From a virus: a DNA stretch of 32,873 bases. Each line of letters starts with the position of its first letter. Position 1 is the first letter of the stretch. The translations under genes were made by a program, and so were the position numbers. Below are positions 6,951 through 13,544 of the stretch, one piece after another. The notes beneath the pieces were generated by a model that had not been told where the DNA came from, ran no database searches, and worked only from the letters and a program-made list of their open reading frames with translations. The stretch spans positions 1 to 32,873 of the IMG/VR virus record IMGVR_UViG_3300032311_000652; one strand, written 5' to 3'.

Positions 6951-7258
6951 ATATATTTTTCCAATTTTTCTAAATGAATTTTTTTCTCAAAATAACCTAG
7001 AAAAGTATTGCATTGGTGACAAAGAATACCTCTAACTTTATTAGTTTTATGACAGTGATCAATATTACCGCTAGAGGAACTAGTACCTGAAAACATAATT
7101 AACTGCTTTTCACATAAGGCACATTTTCCATCCTGACTTTTATACAAATTAATTTGATCTATACGAGTCATATTGTACCTATAGAGACCGTCTTTACACA
7201 CTCTACAGATAAAACCTTTTAAGTTATGTTCTTCTTGACAATATTTACATTTTTTCAT
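6896..7258 (-). CDS. endonuclease VII-family HNH nuclease, 120 aa
   Basis: N-terminal zinc knuckle (CKYCQEEH ... CRVCKDGL) is followed by the recombination-endonuclease-VII core: YKSQDGKCALCEKQL, GNIDHCHKTNKVRGILCHQC and NTFLGYFE. T4 endonuclease VII resolves Holliday junctions; many phage relatives are free-standing mobile nucleases, so the role here is open. The start lies nine bases after the CCA end of a tRNA and has no ribosome-binding site. The last 18 codons are inside tRNA-Pro, which is unusual and implies competition between tRNA processing and the full message. Confidence 0.8.
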   Translation of the reverse strand: MKKCKYCQEEHNLKGFICRVCKDGLYRYNMTRIDQINLYKSQDGKCALCEKQLIMFSGTSSSSGNIDHCHKTNKVRGILCHQCNTFLGYFEKKIHLEKLEKYICVSPSLVMAPDLESGIT

Positions 7259-7267
7259 AATAATAAT

Positions 7268-7343
7268 TGGTGCCGAAGACTAGAATCTAACTAGTTTATT
7301 TCCCTTATGAGGGGAACGCGATACACATTACCGCCCCATCGGC
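7268..7343 (-). tRNA. tRNA with CAU anticodon (Met or Ile2), atypical T-loop
   Basis: Acceptor GCCGATG/CTTCGGC with one U-U mismatch, A73 and CCA. Stem TTCCC/GGGAA with loop CTCATAA gives CAU. The T-stem ACTAG/CTAGT is perfect but its loop is TTAGATT: the usual C56 is A. The D-arm is short. It could be elongator Met, Ile read by lysidine, or decayed. Confidence 0.75.
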
Positions 7344-7348
7344 TTATT

Positions 7349-7433
7349 TGGTGGGAGGGGATGGATTCGAACCAACTCACCCAAGAGAACTGATTTACAG
7401 TCAGCCGCGACTCTCCAACTTCGCCGCCCTCCC
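7349..7433 (-). tRNA. tRNA-Tyr(GUA)
   Basis: Class II. Perfect acceptor GGGAGGG/CCCTCCC, A73, CCA. Loop CTGTAAA gives GUA; T-loop TTCGAAT. Confidence 0.95.
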
Positions 7434-7438
7434 AAAAC

Positions 7439-7993
7439 TTATGCTCTAATTGTTACAGTACCTTCCCACGGACCTAGAAACTCTAACCAGCTTTCATGGT
7501 CAACTGTAATTGGAAACTTTTTTCTATTTGAAAGAAGTTGGTAATAGGTAGGTTTAAATGGTTTAAGTCTAGGAAGCCAACGACCTACTGGAGCTTTATC
7601 ACCTTTTAACCCATTACAATGTGTACAAGAAGAAACAATATTCTCCCAATGAGATAATCCGCCTAAACGCCTAGGAATAACATGGTCATAAGTTACCTCA
7701 TTAATAGTAAGAGGCTTCTCACAATATGCACACACACCGTGGTCTCTATAAAAAAGAGAATCGCGCCTAAGCTTCACAACTTCTTTAGCCTTTACCTGTT
7801 GGTTTCTAGCAATAACAGAAGGCCATTTCATGTTTACAGAAGGAGACTGAATCTTTCTATCGTAGGAGAATACTGGGTGACAAGTTCCATTAAAAACTCT
7901 AGTTACCGCATCCTCGACACAGATAGTATGAATAGGAATCAACGATATTGGCATATAGTTGGAATTAAGAACTAAACATCTTAATCCTATCAT
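7439..7993 (-). CDS. HNH endonuclease, 184 aa
   Basis: The HNH core lies in the C-terminal half: HGVCAYCEKPL, then YDHVIPRRLGGLSHWENIV (catalytic His with the paired Asn), then CTHCNGLKGD, which supplies the second zinc-binding Cys pair. The N-terminal half (VLNSNYMPISLIPIHTICVE...) is the typical lead-in of the 5-methylcytosine-type HNH proteins seen in phages and cyanobacteria. It has a strong ribosome-binding site (AAGGAG) and its own promoter at 8023-8051. It stands next to tRNA-Tyr. Confidence 0.9.
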   Translation of the reverse strand: MIGLRCLVLNSNYMPISLIPIHTICVEDAVTRVFNGTCHPVFSYDRKIQSPSVNMKWPSVIARNQQVKAKEVVKLRRDSLFYRDHGVCAYCEKPLTINEVTYDHVIPRRLGGLSHWENIVSSCTHCNGLKGDKAPVGRWLPRLKPFKPTYYQLLSNRKKFPITVDHESWLEFLGPWEGTVTIRA

Positions 7994-8022
7994 AAATCTA
8001 TCTCCTTTTTGAATTATTATCT

Positions 8023-8051
8023 ATAATAACAAAACTATAAGTATCTGTCTA
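8023..8051 (-). promoter_or_regulatory. sigma70-type promoter for the HNH gene
   Basis: Minus-strand -35 TAGACA (8046-8051), 17-base spacer, -10 TATTAT (8023-8028). Predicted start near 8016 gives a short leader to the ATG at 7993. Confidence 0.75.
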
Positions 8052-8069
8052 TAGCAAAACTTATGTTCT

Positions 8070-8145
8070 TGGTACTACCTCCTGGACTTGAACCAGAACT
8101 CCGAGCTCCACAAACTCGGGTGCTAACCAATTACACCAAGGTAGC
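8070..8145 (-). tRNA. tRNA-His(GUG), alphaproteobacterial type
   Basis: Acceptor GCTACCT/AGGTAGT, CCA encoded. Stem CGAGT/GCTCG with loop TTGTGGA gives GUG; T-loop TTCAAGT. Position 73 is A and the base before G1 is A, so the usual G-1:C73 pair is missing. This is the arrangement described for many alphaproteobacteria. Confidence 0.93.
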
Positions 8146-8148
8146 TAA

Positions 8149-8217
8149 ACTACTGCTCCGATTCGAACGGTGTCCTAGTCTTGTCAATCTGTGTTTCCCA
8201 ACAACACCGACAGTAGT
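8149..8217 (-). tRNA. tRNA-like element, probably degenerate
   Basis: A perfect 7-bp acceptor-type stem (ACTACTG/CAGTAGT), a D-arm-like hairpin (GTGT/ACAC with TTGGGAA) and a canonical T-loop TTCGAAT are present. The segment where the anticodon arm belongs (AGATTGACAAGACTAGG) does not pair, and no CCA follows. It may be a decayed tRNA or a tRNA mimic. If the loop is TTGACAA the anticodon would be GAC. Confidence 0.5.
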
Positions 8218-8317
8218 AAACTGTGATAGTTCCGATATCGCCCATCGTCACTAACAACCGTTGAGCAGAGACTCGCGAATCTCCTGAATCAGGTTGGACC
8301 CTGATGCTTTTTGCCTA
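8218..8317 (-). other. structured spacer between tRNA-like elements
   Basis: About 100 bases without an ORF. The minus strand can form ATCAGG/CCTGAT, GGAGA/TCTCT and GATA/TATC hairpins and a GTGA/TCAC closing stem. It lies between the anticodon-loop-insert tRNA and the tRNA-like element, so it is probably transcribed with both. Confidence 0.35.
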
Positions 8318-8475
8318 TGGTGCCCACACGACGACTCGAACGCCGGACCTATACATTACTTTTTGGTATTTAAAGCTTTAGGCTTTTCATACCCATAAAC
8401 AGCTAACATTAAGCTAGCTGGTAGCGTTACCCGCTACGGAATAGTGTATTGCTCTACCAACTGAGCTATGGGGGC
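8318..8475 (-). tRNA. tRNA with an 82-base insertion in the anticodon loop
   Basis: The two ends form a normal tRNA of 76 bases: acceptor GCCCCCA/TGTGGGC (one mismatch), D-arm GCTC-AGTTGGTA-GAGC, variable AGGTC, T-arm CGGCG-TTCGAGT-CGTCG, A73, CCA. The anticodon stem ATACA (8445-8449) pairs perfectly with TGTAT (8351-8355), but 89 bases lie between instead of 7. The insert folds into hairpins GTAGCG-GGTAA-CGCTAC, AGCTAGC-TTAAT-GTTAGCT and GGTAT/ATACC. Removing 82 bases would leave loop CTAGTAA (AGU, Thr) or CTATTAA (AUU, Asn), depending on the junction. It is far too short for a group I intron core. Confidence 0.8.
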
Positions 8476-8595
8476 TTAATGTATAATAAGGGATAGAAAA
8501 GTTAAGACAATAATAGGCATCCAAAATACAAAGCTAACAATCTTTGCCAGTTCAAATGCTGATTCTGCTTTTCTAAAAACTTTTGAAGTACTCAT
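8476..8595 (-). CDS. 39-aa single-pass membrane protein
   Basis: Encodes MSTSKVFRKAESAFELAKIV followed by a hydrophobic helix (SFVFWMPIIVLTFLSLIIH). AAGGA sits just upstream of the ATG. The stop codon directly abuts the 5' end of the insertion-bearing tRNA. Too small to classify; likely an inner-membrane microprotein. Confidence 0.65.
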   Translation of the reverse strand: MSTSKVFRKAESAFELAKIVSFVFWMPIIVLTFLSLIIH

Positions 8596-8605
8596 AATTT
8601 CCTTT

Positions 8606-8687
8606 TGGTGCGTCTGGAGGGACTTGAACCCCCATGCCGAAGCACTAGTTCCTAAGACTAGCGTGTCTACCGTTTCACCACAGACGC
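8606..8687 (-). tRNA. tRNA-Leu(UAG)
   Basis: Class II with long variable arm. Acceptor GCGTCTG/CAGACGC, A73, CCA. Stem CTAGT/ACTAG with loop CTTAGGA gives UAG. Confidence 0.95.
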
Positions 8688-8694
8688 ATAATAT

Positions 8695-8768
8695 TGGAGC
8701 GGGGTAGGAGAATCGAACTCCTTTGACTAGCTTGGAAGGCTAGGACACAACCAATATGACAACCCCGC
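8695..8768 (-). tRNA. tRNA-Gly(UCC)
   Basis: Acceptor GCGGGGT/ACCCCGC, U73 as usual for Gly, CCA. Stem CTAGC/GCTAG with loop CTTCCAA gives UCC; T-loop TTCGATT. Confidence 0.95.
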
Positions 8769-8783
8769 GTTATTTATGTTTCG

Positions 8784-8855
8784 AGCGGGCGAAGGGGGTC
8801 GAACCCTCGACATCAACCTTGGCAAGGTTGCGCTCTACCACTGAGCTACACCCGC
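8784..8855 (-). tRNA. tRNA-Gly(GCC), CCA not encoded
   Basis: Acceptor GCGGGTG/CGCCCGC and U73, followed by CGA rather than CCA, so the end must be added by nucleotidyltransferase. Stem CAACC/GGTTG with loop TTGCCAA gives GCC; T-loop TTCGACC. Confidence 0.94.
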
Positions 8856-8870
8856 ATCGAACTATTATAT

Positions 8871-8899
8871 ATAATATCAAAAATATGGATAGTTTGCAA
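8871..8899 (-). promoter_or_regulatory. sigma70-type promoter for the Gly/Gly/Leu tRNA unit
   Basis: Minus-strand -35 TTGCAA (8894-8899), 17-base spacer, -10 TATTAT (8871-8876), just upstream of tRNA-Gly(GCC). Confidence 0.83.
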
Positions 8900-8907
8900 G
8901 AATTTTT

Positions 8908-9096
8908 TTACTTATAAAATGTACCTATGCGCTCTACATAGTTTTCAGCACAAGACTCAGCATAGTGTATACTTTTATTCTCAAGCTTTACTATATCTAC
9001 TATAGTATCGTTTTCAATAAGTTTTACATAGAAGTCTATTTCATCTTTATGAATTTCGGCCTTACGATTATCTTTTTTATAAGTATCAATAAGCAT
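8908..9096 (-). CDS. hypothetical protein, 62 aa
   Basis: I place the start at ATG 9096 (MLIDTYKKDNRKAEIHKDEI) because GAGG lies seven bases upstream; a longer frame starts inside tRNA-Arg. The protein is small, soluble and charged, with a central hydrophobic strand (FYVKLIENDTIVDIVKL) and a helix AESCAENYVERI. No family recognised. It lies between tRNA-Arg(ACG) and a promoter. Confidence 0.62.
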   Translation of the reverse strand: MLIDTYKKDNRKAEIHKDEIDFYVKLIENDTIVDIVKLENKSIHYAESCAENYVERIGTFYK

Positions 9097-9115
9097 GACG
9101 ATTGCCTCTATATAG

Positions 9116-9382
<267 letters not shown>

Positions 9383-9385
9383 AAT

Positions 9386-9461
9386 TGGAGGGGTAGATGG
9401 GAGTCGAACCCACATTATACAGTTTTGCAGACTGGTACCTAGCCATTCGGAGCACTACCCC
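9386..9461 (-). tRNA. tRNA-Cys(GCA)
   Basis: Acceptor GGGGTAG/CTACCCC, U73 as usual for Cys, CCA. Loop CTGCAAA gives GCA; T-loop TTCGACT. Its first seven bases overlap the end of the DadA-like gene. Confidence 0.95.
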
Positions 9462-10615
9462 AATATATTTTCTGCTATAGTTTCAGCAGTAGCAGCCCCT
9501 AGCGTCCAGCCAAGATGACCATGTCCTGTATTATACCAAATGTTAGGAACTTTAGAACGTCTAACAACTGGTAACATATTAGGAGTCATTGGTCTCAACC
9601 CGGCCCAAGGAATTACGTGTTCAGTACTAATACCATCAAAGTTATTTTTAACCCAAGAAATTAAAGGGTCAACTCTATCTTTACGAATATCATAGTTGTA
9701 TCCGTTAATCTCAGCTGTACCAGCAATTCTAAAACGATTGCCTAAGCGAGAGGATACAATTTTAGCTTCATCATCTAATAAACTTACTGCTGGAGCGTTA
9801 TCACTATCTCCAACATCTATAGTTATACTATAACCTTTTACAGGGTAGATGTCAAGAGGATCTTTAATTAGTCTAGAGAGTTTAGCACTCTCAACTCCTG
9901 CACAAAGTACCACAGTATCATTCTTAAATATTTTATCTAGTAAATTAAGTTTTAAGTTATATAAAAATTTTACAGCATATTTACTCTTTAAAACTTCTGA
10001 GAGTTTTACGCAAAACTTATGAATATCCCCATTTGCATCATCCGTAGTATATATACCTCCAATAATATTACTATTAACTAGAGAAGGTTCTATTTTACGT
10101 ACCTGATCAGAAGTTAGTAGGTCACGGTCTACTCCTAAATTCCAATACAGTTGGCATGAGCGTTTAGCTTCTTCAAGATATTTTTTATCTTTATAAAAAT
10201 GAAGAATACCTTTTTTAGTTAAATCAAAATCAATACCTTCTTCTTCTGCTATCTTAAAATAGATTTCTCGTGCAGCAAGACCTATTTTAATAGTTTCCTC
10301 AGTATTAAGTATAGATTTACCAGAAGCAGTTGCTTCTAGGAATTTATACAACCAACGATATTTAGTTAGCGAAAAAGAAGGATTGATTAACAGAGGAGCA
10401 TCTTTACGCAATACCCATTTAGATGCTTTAAAGACGTTGGACCAAGTGGTCCAAACGTCGCTGTTGGAAACAGACAGCTGCCCTCCATTTGCATAAGAAG
10501 TCATCATAGCCGCATAAGGTTGAGCCTCTATAACTGTAACATCTACCCCGCGTTTTGCAAGGCTGTATGCTGTAGTAATACCAGTAATTCCTGCACCAAT
10601 TACATAGGCTTTCAT
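9455..10615 (-). CDS. FAD-dependent D-amino-acid dehydrogenase (DadA-like)
   Basis: 386 residues of the DAO fold. An N-terminal dinucleotide-binding motif (VIGAGITGITTAYSLAKRG, then VTVIEAQ) binds FAD. The family segment SYANGGQLSVSN follows, and the C-terminal PWAGLRPMTPNMLPVV and NTGHGHLGWTLG are diagnostic for DadA. Bacterial DadA oxidises D-amino acids and passes electrons to the respiratory chain. It is about 30 residues shorter than typical. The gene directly follows a peroxiredoxin gene. By inference it is an auxiliary metabolic gene that could use D-Ala released from peptidoglycan; its stop overlaps tRNA-Cys by seven bases. Confidence 0.9.
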   Translation of the reverse strand: MKAYVIGAGITGITTAYSLAKRGVDVTVIEAQPYAAMMTSYANGGQLSVSNSDVWTTWSNVFKASKWVLRKDAPLLINPSFSLTKYRWLYKFLEATASGKSILNTEETIKIGLAAREIYFKIAEEEGIDFDLTKKGILHFYKDKKYLEEAKRSCQLYWNLGVDRDLLTSDQVRKIEPSLVNSNIIGGIYTTDDANGDIHKFCVKLSEVLKSKYAVKFLYNLKLNLLDKIFKNDTVVLCAGVESAKLSRLIKDPLDIYPVKGYSITIDVGDSDNAPAVSLLDDEAKIVSSRLGNRFRIAGTAEINGYNYDIRKDRVDPLISWVKNNFDGISTEHVIPWAGLRPMTPNMLPVVRRSKVPNIWYNTGHGHLGWTLGAATAETIAENILG

Positions 10616-10631
10616 TTATGTCTCATCAATT

Positions 10632-11171
10632 TTACTTAGATTTTAGATAGGCTAGAACAGTCTCAGGAGAACTCTCACCATAAGGGTCAGTTGTACACTC
10701 GTGCATCTTACCGGGTTCCTCGAACCAAGCCTCGATAGTCATATCATTGACTACAGCAGCATAACGCCAAGTACGAACTGCAAAACCTAGAGCACGATTA
10801 ATAGCCATCATCCCTATTTGCATAGCAAAATCAATATTGCCATCAGGAATCATTTTTACTTTTTGAATGTTCTGGTCTTTTGCCCAAGCGTTCATAACAA
10901 AAGCATCATTACAACTCATGCAGTAGACTTCATCAATACCTAGGGACTTAAACTCATCATAGCTATTTTCAAAACCCGGTAACTGATAGGTGCTACAAGT
11001 AGGAGTAAAAGCTCCTGGAAGGCTGAATAAAACTACTCGCTTACCAGAGAAATAATCGGCAGTAGTCATATCTTGCCAACGATAGGGATTAGGGCCTTCA
11101 ATAGAATCATCCCTAATACGAGTTTTAAAAACTACATCAGGAATTCGTGTACCAACTTTACTATTTTCCAT
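10632..11171 (-). CDS. peroxiredoxin (Prx5/AhpE-like redoxin), 179 aa
   Basis: Thioredoxin-fold protein with the peroxidatic motif PGAFTPTCS (catalytic Cys, with the conserved Thr and Pro), preceded by KRVVLFSLPG and followed by LPGFENSYDEFKSLGIDEVYCMSCND, which matches the Prx5 family including a second Cys. It reduces peroxides with thiol electrons. An AAAGGA ribosome-binding site lies before the ATG. It is upstream of and probably cotranscribed with the DadA-like gene, so it may protect against peroxide made by the oxidase or by the infected cell. Confidence 0.92.
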   Translation of the reverse strand: MENSKVGTRIPDVVFKTRIRDDSIEGPNPYRWQDMTTADYFSGKRVVLFSLPGAFTPTCSTYQLPGFENSYDEFKSLGIDEVYCMSCNDAFVMNAWAKDQNIQKVKMIPDGNIDFAMQIGMMAINRALGFAVRTWRYAAVVNDMTIEAWFEEPGKMHECTTDPYGESSPETVLAYLKSK

Positions 11172-11194
11172 ACTATATATCCTTTCTTTGTTAA

Positions 11195-11268
11195 TGGCTG
11201 GGGAACAAGGATTCGAACCTCAGATAACGGAGTCAGAGTCCGCTGTTATACCACTTAACTATTCCCCA
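11195..11268 (-). tRNA. tRNA-Gln(CUG)
   Basis: Acceptor TGGGGAA/TTCCCCA (U1-A72 as usual for Gln), G73, CCA. Stem GCGGA/TCCGT with loop CTCTGAC gives CUG; T-loop TTCGAAT. The 5' end directly abuts the stop codon of the barrel protein gene. Confidence 0.95.
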
Positions 11269-12675
11269 TTAAAACCCATAAGTATAAGTTATTCCAATAG
11301 AACTTACCTTTGGATTAATTAATGATTTTTGTTCGAATCCAGCATTTAAACTAATTAAATGTTTTGGATTAATTTGATAATTTATTCCTGCACTAGTCCC
11401 AAAAGTAACACTTTTAACCTTAGTAAAGCTACTGTTAAAAGTATTCAAGTTACTAATATCACTCTGACCATTAATAGAACCAGAATTTGTTTTTAAATTT
11501 TTTGATAGACCAATGCTAGTATTAACTGATATACTATCAGTTAGACCTTTGCTAATAGTAACACCCGCAAGCAAATCAATAGATTTTTGATTATAAGGAT
11601 TAACTGTCAGAGGAAATATAGCCCTAGACTCGGTATACCCATTAACACTAAGTTTAGTATATCGTACTCCAGTATAAGGTGTCAAGAATAAACTAGTAGA
11701 AAATGGTATAGTATAAGACATCTTAGATTGATAAGCACTACTAGCAACTTTTGTTTGTCCATAACCAGCTTCACTGTTATTTTGTAGTGGTCGAGTGATA
11801 ATATAATTACCAGAACCAGCAGCATAACTTACAGTAATGTTAAAATTATTATTATTCCAACCAATAAAACCGCCAATTAGGGGATTATTAGGTTTATAAA
11901 AAACTGTTTCAGTAGAAGAACTAGTAAAAGACTTGTCAAATGATACACCAAAATTAGATGAATCAGTAGTCTTACTAAGATTGATTGACCCGGACTTAAG
12001 ATTACCTATATCACTTCTATCATTACCAAAACTTATACTAACACATCCATACTCACCATTACAGCTATTATTTAAAGCTCCAGTAACTCTACTAGAAACT
12101 ATCGAGTTAATAATTTGTGAATCATTTTTAACAGCGTTAATACCTTGTTGTGTAGAAGTAGCAGTAATTACTGTTTGAGGTAACAAAGGAACAAAATTTT
12201 CAAGAATAAATTTAGGAGTCATTCCATCAAGTGAGTAATTACCTGAAGCCCTTGCTTCTATAACAATCCCAAACGCAATACTATCCCCAACAACATACCA
12301 TCTATTAGGAGGAACTGACGTTAATTTTCTAATTTGGTCTACTACAGAAACGTAGTTTGATGGATGAATTTTATCTATACTATCGGTAAATACTACTTGA
12401 GTAATACCATATTTCTCTGCTACGGCTGTAGCAGCTGTAGAAGGCATAGTAGAATACCCAAATAGATATTTAAGTGGAATTACCATAATAATCTTAGCAT
12501 CTGGCATCCTAGTTTTAATAGCTACAACGGTAGCATCAAGTTGAGGTTGGATAACCTCAATAGGATTATTACCATAGTTGCTACCACTACTAAGAATAAC
12601 AACATTATCACTATCAGCATATACAGGTTGTATATAGGCTGTAGTAATAAGTAATGCTGAGATTAATCTTTTCAT
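11269..12675 (-). CDS. secreted SGNH-type hydrolase (permuted) fused to a beta-barrel, 468 aa
   Basis: Residues 1-20 are a signal peptide (cut near VYA-DS). Residues 24-116 look like the second half of an SGNH esterase: VVILSSGSNYGNN (Asn33), the IKTRMPDAKIIMVIP strand, and D101-x-x-H104 followed by Pro. Residues 127-180 look like the first half: WYVVGDSIAFGI (Ser132) and a Gly near 151. So blocks III-V precede blocks I-II, suggesting a circular permutation. From about 205 to the C-terminal TYGF the protein is beta-strand rich with alternating residues and a terminal Phe, as in autotransporter or outer-membrane barrels. Likely outer-membrane located; possible deacylation of surface glycans is inference. 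Confidence 0.75.
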   Translation of the reverse strand: MKRLISALLITTAYIQPVYADSDNVVILSSGSNYGNNPIEVIQPQLDATVVAIKTRMPDAKIIMVIPLKYLFGYSTMPSTAATAVAEKYGITQVVFTDSIDKIHPSNYVSVVDQIRKLTSVPPNRWYVVGDSIAFGIVIEARASGNYSLDGMTPKFILENFVPLLPQTVITATSTQQGINAVKNDSQIINSIVSSRVTGALNNSCNGEYGCVSISFGNDRSDIGNLKSGSINLSKTTDSSNFGVSFDKSFTSSSTETVFYKPNNPLIGGFIGWNNNNFNITVSYAAGSGNYIITRPLQNNSEAGYGQTKVASSAYQSKMSYTIPFSTSLFLTPYTGVRYTKLSVNGYTESRAIFPLTVNPYNQKSIDLLAGVTISKGLTDSISVNTSIGLSKNLKTNSGSINGQSDISNLNTFNSSFTKVKSVTFGTSAGINYQINPKHLISLNAGFEQKSLINPKVSSIGITYTYGF

Positions 12676-12695
12676 GCTATATAACTTTCAGGTAG

Positions 12696-12772
12696 TGGCG
12701 ACTTCGACCGGACTTGAACCGGCGGCTTCCTGCGTGACAGGCAGGCACTCTAACCAACTGAGCTACGAAGCC
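12696..12772 (-). tRNA. tRNA-Asp(GUC)
   Basis: Acceptor GGCTTCG/CGAAGTC, G73, CCA. Stem CCTGC/GCAGG with loop CTGTCAC gives GUC; T-loop TTCAAGT. Confidence 0.95.
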
Positions 12773-12927
12773 TTAAATTTGGCGCGGGCTAACCTAAGAT
12801 AAAAAAGACCTTTAGGCTTAATCTCTTACTATACCCCCACGCAGTATAGTCGTAGCTACCCTAACTACTTATATATACAAGAATAGCATTGTATATATAA
12901 GGGCTAGTTTTTATCAAAACTAGCAAA
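12773..12927 (-). other. hairpin-rich spacer between a small gene and tRNA-Asp
   Basis: No ORF. In transcription order: a perfect 9-bp hairpin with loop GATA (12903-12924), a perfect 13-bp AT-rich hairpin (arms 12868-12880 and 12889-12901), then ACTATAC/GTATAGT with a 9-base G-rich loop. None is followed by a real U-tract, so they look like processing or protective structures rather than terminators. Confidence 0.6.
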
Positions 12928-13308
12928 CTAACTACCTGCTAACATTATCATTTGCAGATAACAAATTTTACGTTTAAAATTACGCTCTTTATTCCACTCA
13001 TAAATAACAATTTTTGGTCGTTGATGATCTTTTTTCTCAAAAAGAATCTCTAGTTCATCTGGTAATAGAATACCTAAATGTCGTAGAGTTTTATGAGCAT
13101 TTACTTGTAGATTAAAAAGTAAGTCCTTATCATACCAACATCGAGCTAGAACTGCTCCTAGATATTCCATAATCTTTTCTTTAATATCAGCAGAATTAAT
13201 TACAGTCTCAATAGGAGGTTCTTGGTCGAAAGAGGCTTCTGAGTAACTATAACTTGCGTTACTCTGTATTAACGCTCTATCATATACTAATACTGGAAGG
13301 CTTGACAT
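12928..13308 (-). CDS. hypothetical protein, 126 aa
   Basis: Start ATG 13308 (MSSLPVLVYDRALIQSNASY) is supported by GGAG seven bases upstream; a longer frame would run into tRNA-Thr. The middle is helical and acidic (FDQEPPIETVINSADIKEKI...). The C-terminus (RPKIVIYEWNKERNFKRKI) is basic. No motif or membrane segment recognised. The stop is followed closely by two strong hairpins. Confidence 0.62.
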   Translation of the reverse strand: MSSLPVLVYDRALIQSNASYSYSEASFDQEPPIETVINSADIKEKIMEYLGAVLARCWYDKDLLFNLQVNAHKTLRHLGILLPDELEILFEKKDHQRPKIVIYEWNKERNFKRKICYLQMIMLAGS

Positions 13309-13326
13309 TAAACTACTCCAAGTATG

Positions 13327-13402
13327 TGGTGCCGGTTGTCGGAATCGAACTGACCACATCCTCCTTACAAAAGAGGCGCTCTACCAAATGAGCTAAACCG
13401 GC
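13327..13402 (-). tRNA. tRNA-Thr(UGU)
   Basis: Acceptor GCCGGTT/AACCGGC, A73, CCA. Stem CCTCT/GGAGG with loop TTTGTAA gives UGU; T-loop TTCGATT. Confidence 0.95.
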
Positions 13403-13411
13403 GAATTAAGT

Positions 13412-13431
13412 GGGAGCTAACCTTGGCTCCC
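13412..13431 (-). other. short GC-rich hairpin between tRNA-Asn and tRNA-Thr
   Basis: Perfect 6-bp arms GGGAGC/GCTCCC with an 8-base loop and no following U-tract. Possibly a processing signal in the tRNA precursor. Confidence 0.4.
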
Positions 13432-13461
13432 TGCGAGTCTATTTATGGCGACTACCCGTAT

Positions 13462-13537
13462 TGGCTTCTAGGGAGGGCCTCGATCCCCCGACCCGCGCAT
13501 TAACAGTGCGCTGCTCTACCAGCTGAGCTACCTAGAA
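13462..13537 (-). tRNA. tRNA-Asn(GUU)
   Basis: Acceptor TTCTAGG/CCTAGAA, G73, CCA. Stem GCGCA/TGCGC with loop CTGTTAA gives GUU; T-loop ATCGAGG departs from the usual TTC start. Confidence 0.93.
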
Positions 13538-13544
13538 ACATTAC

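Noticed and set aside
12780-12855. Possible extra tRNA because the minus strand ends AGCCCGCGCCA.
   Set aside because: No matching 5' acceptor strand, T-loop or anticodon arm within tRNA distance.
13309-13359. Upstream extensions of several genes into tRNAs (13359, 17463, 14601, 9415, 9123).
   Set aside because: The extra residues are translated tRNA sequence; internal starts with ribosome-binding sites, or with tight spacing, are better.
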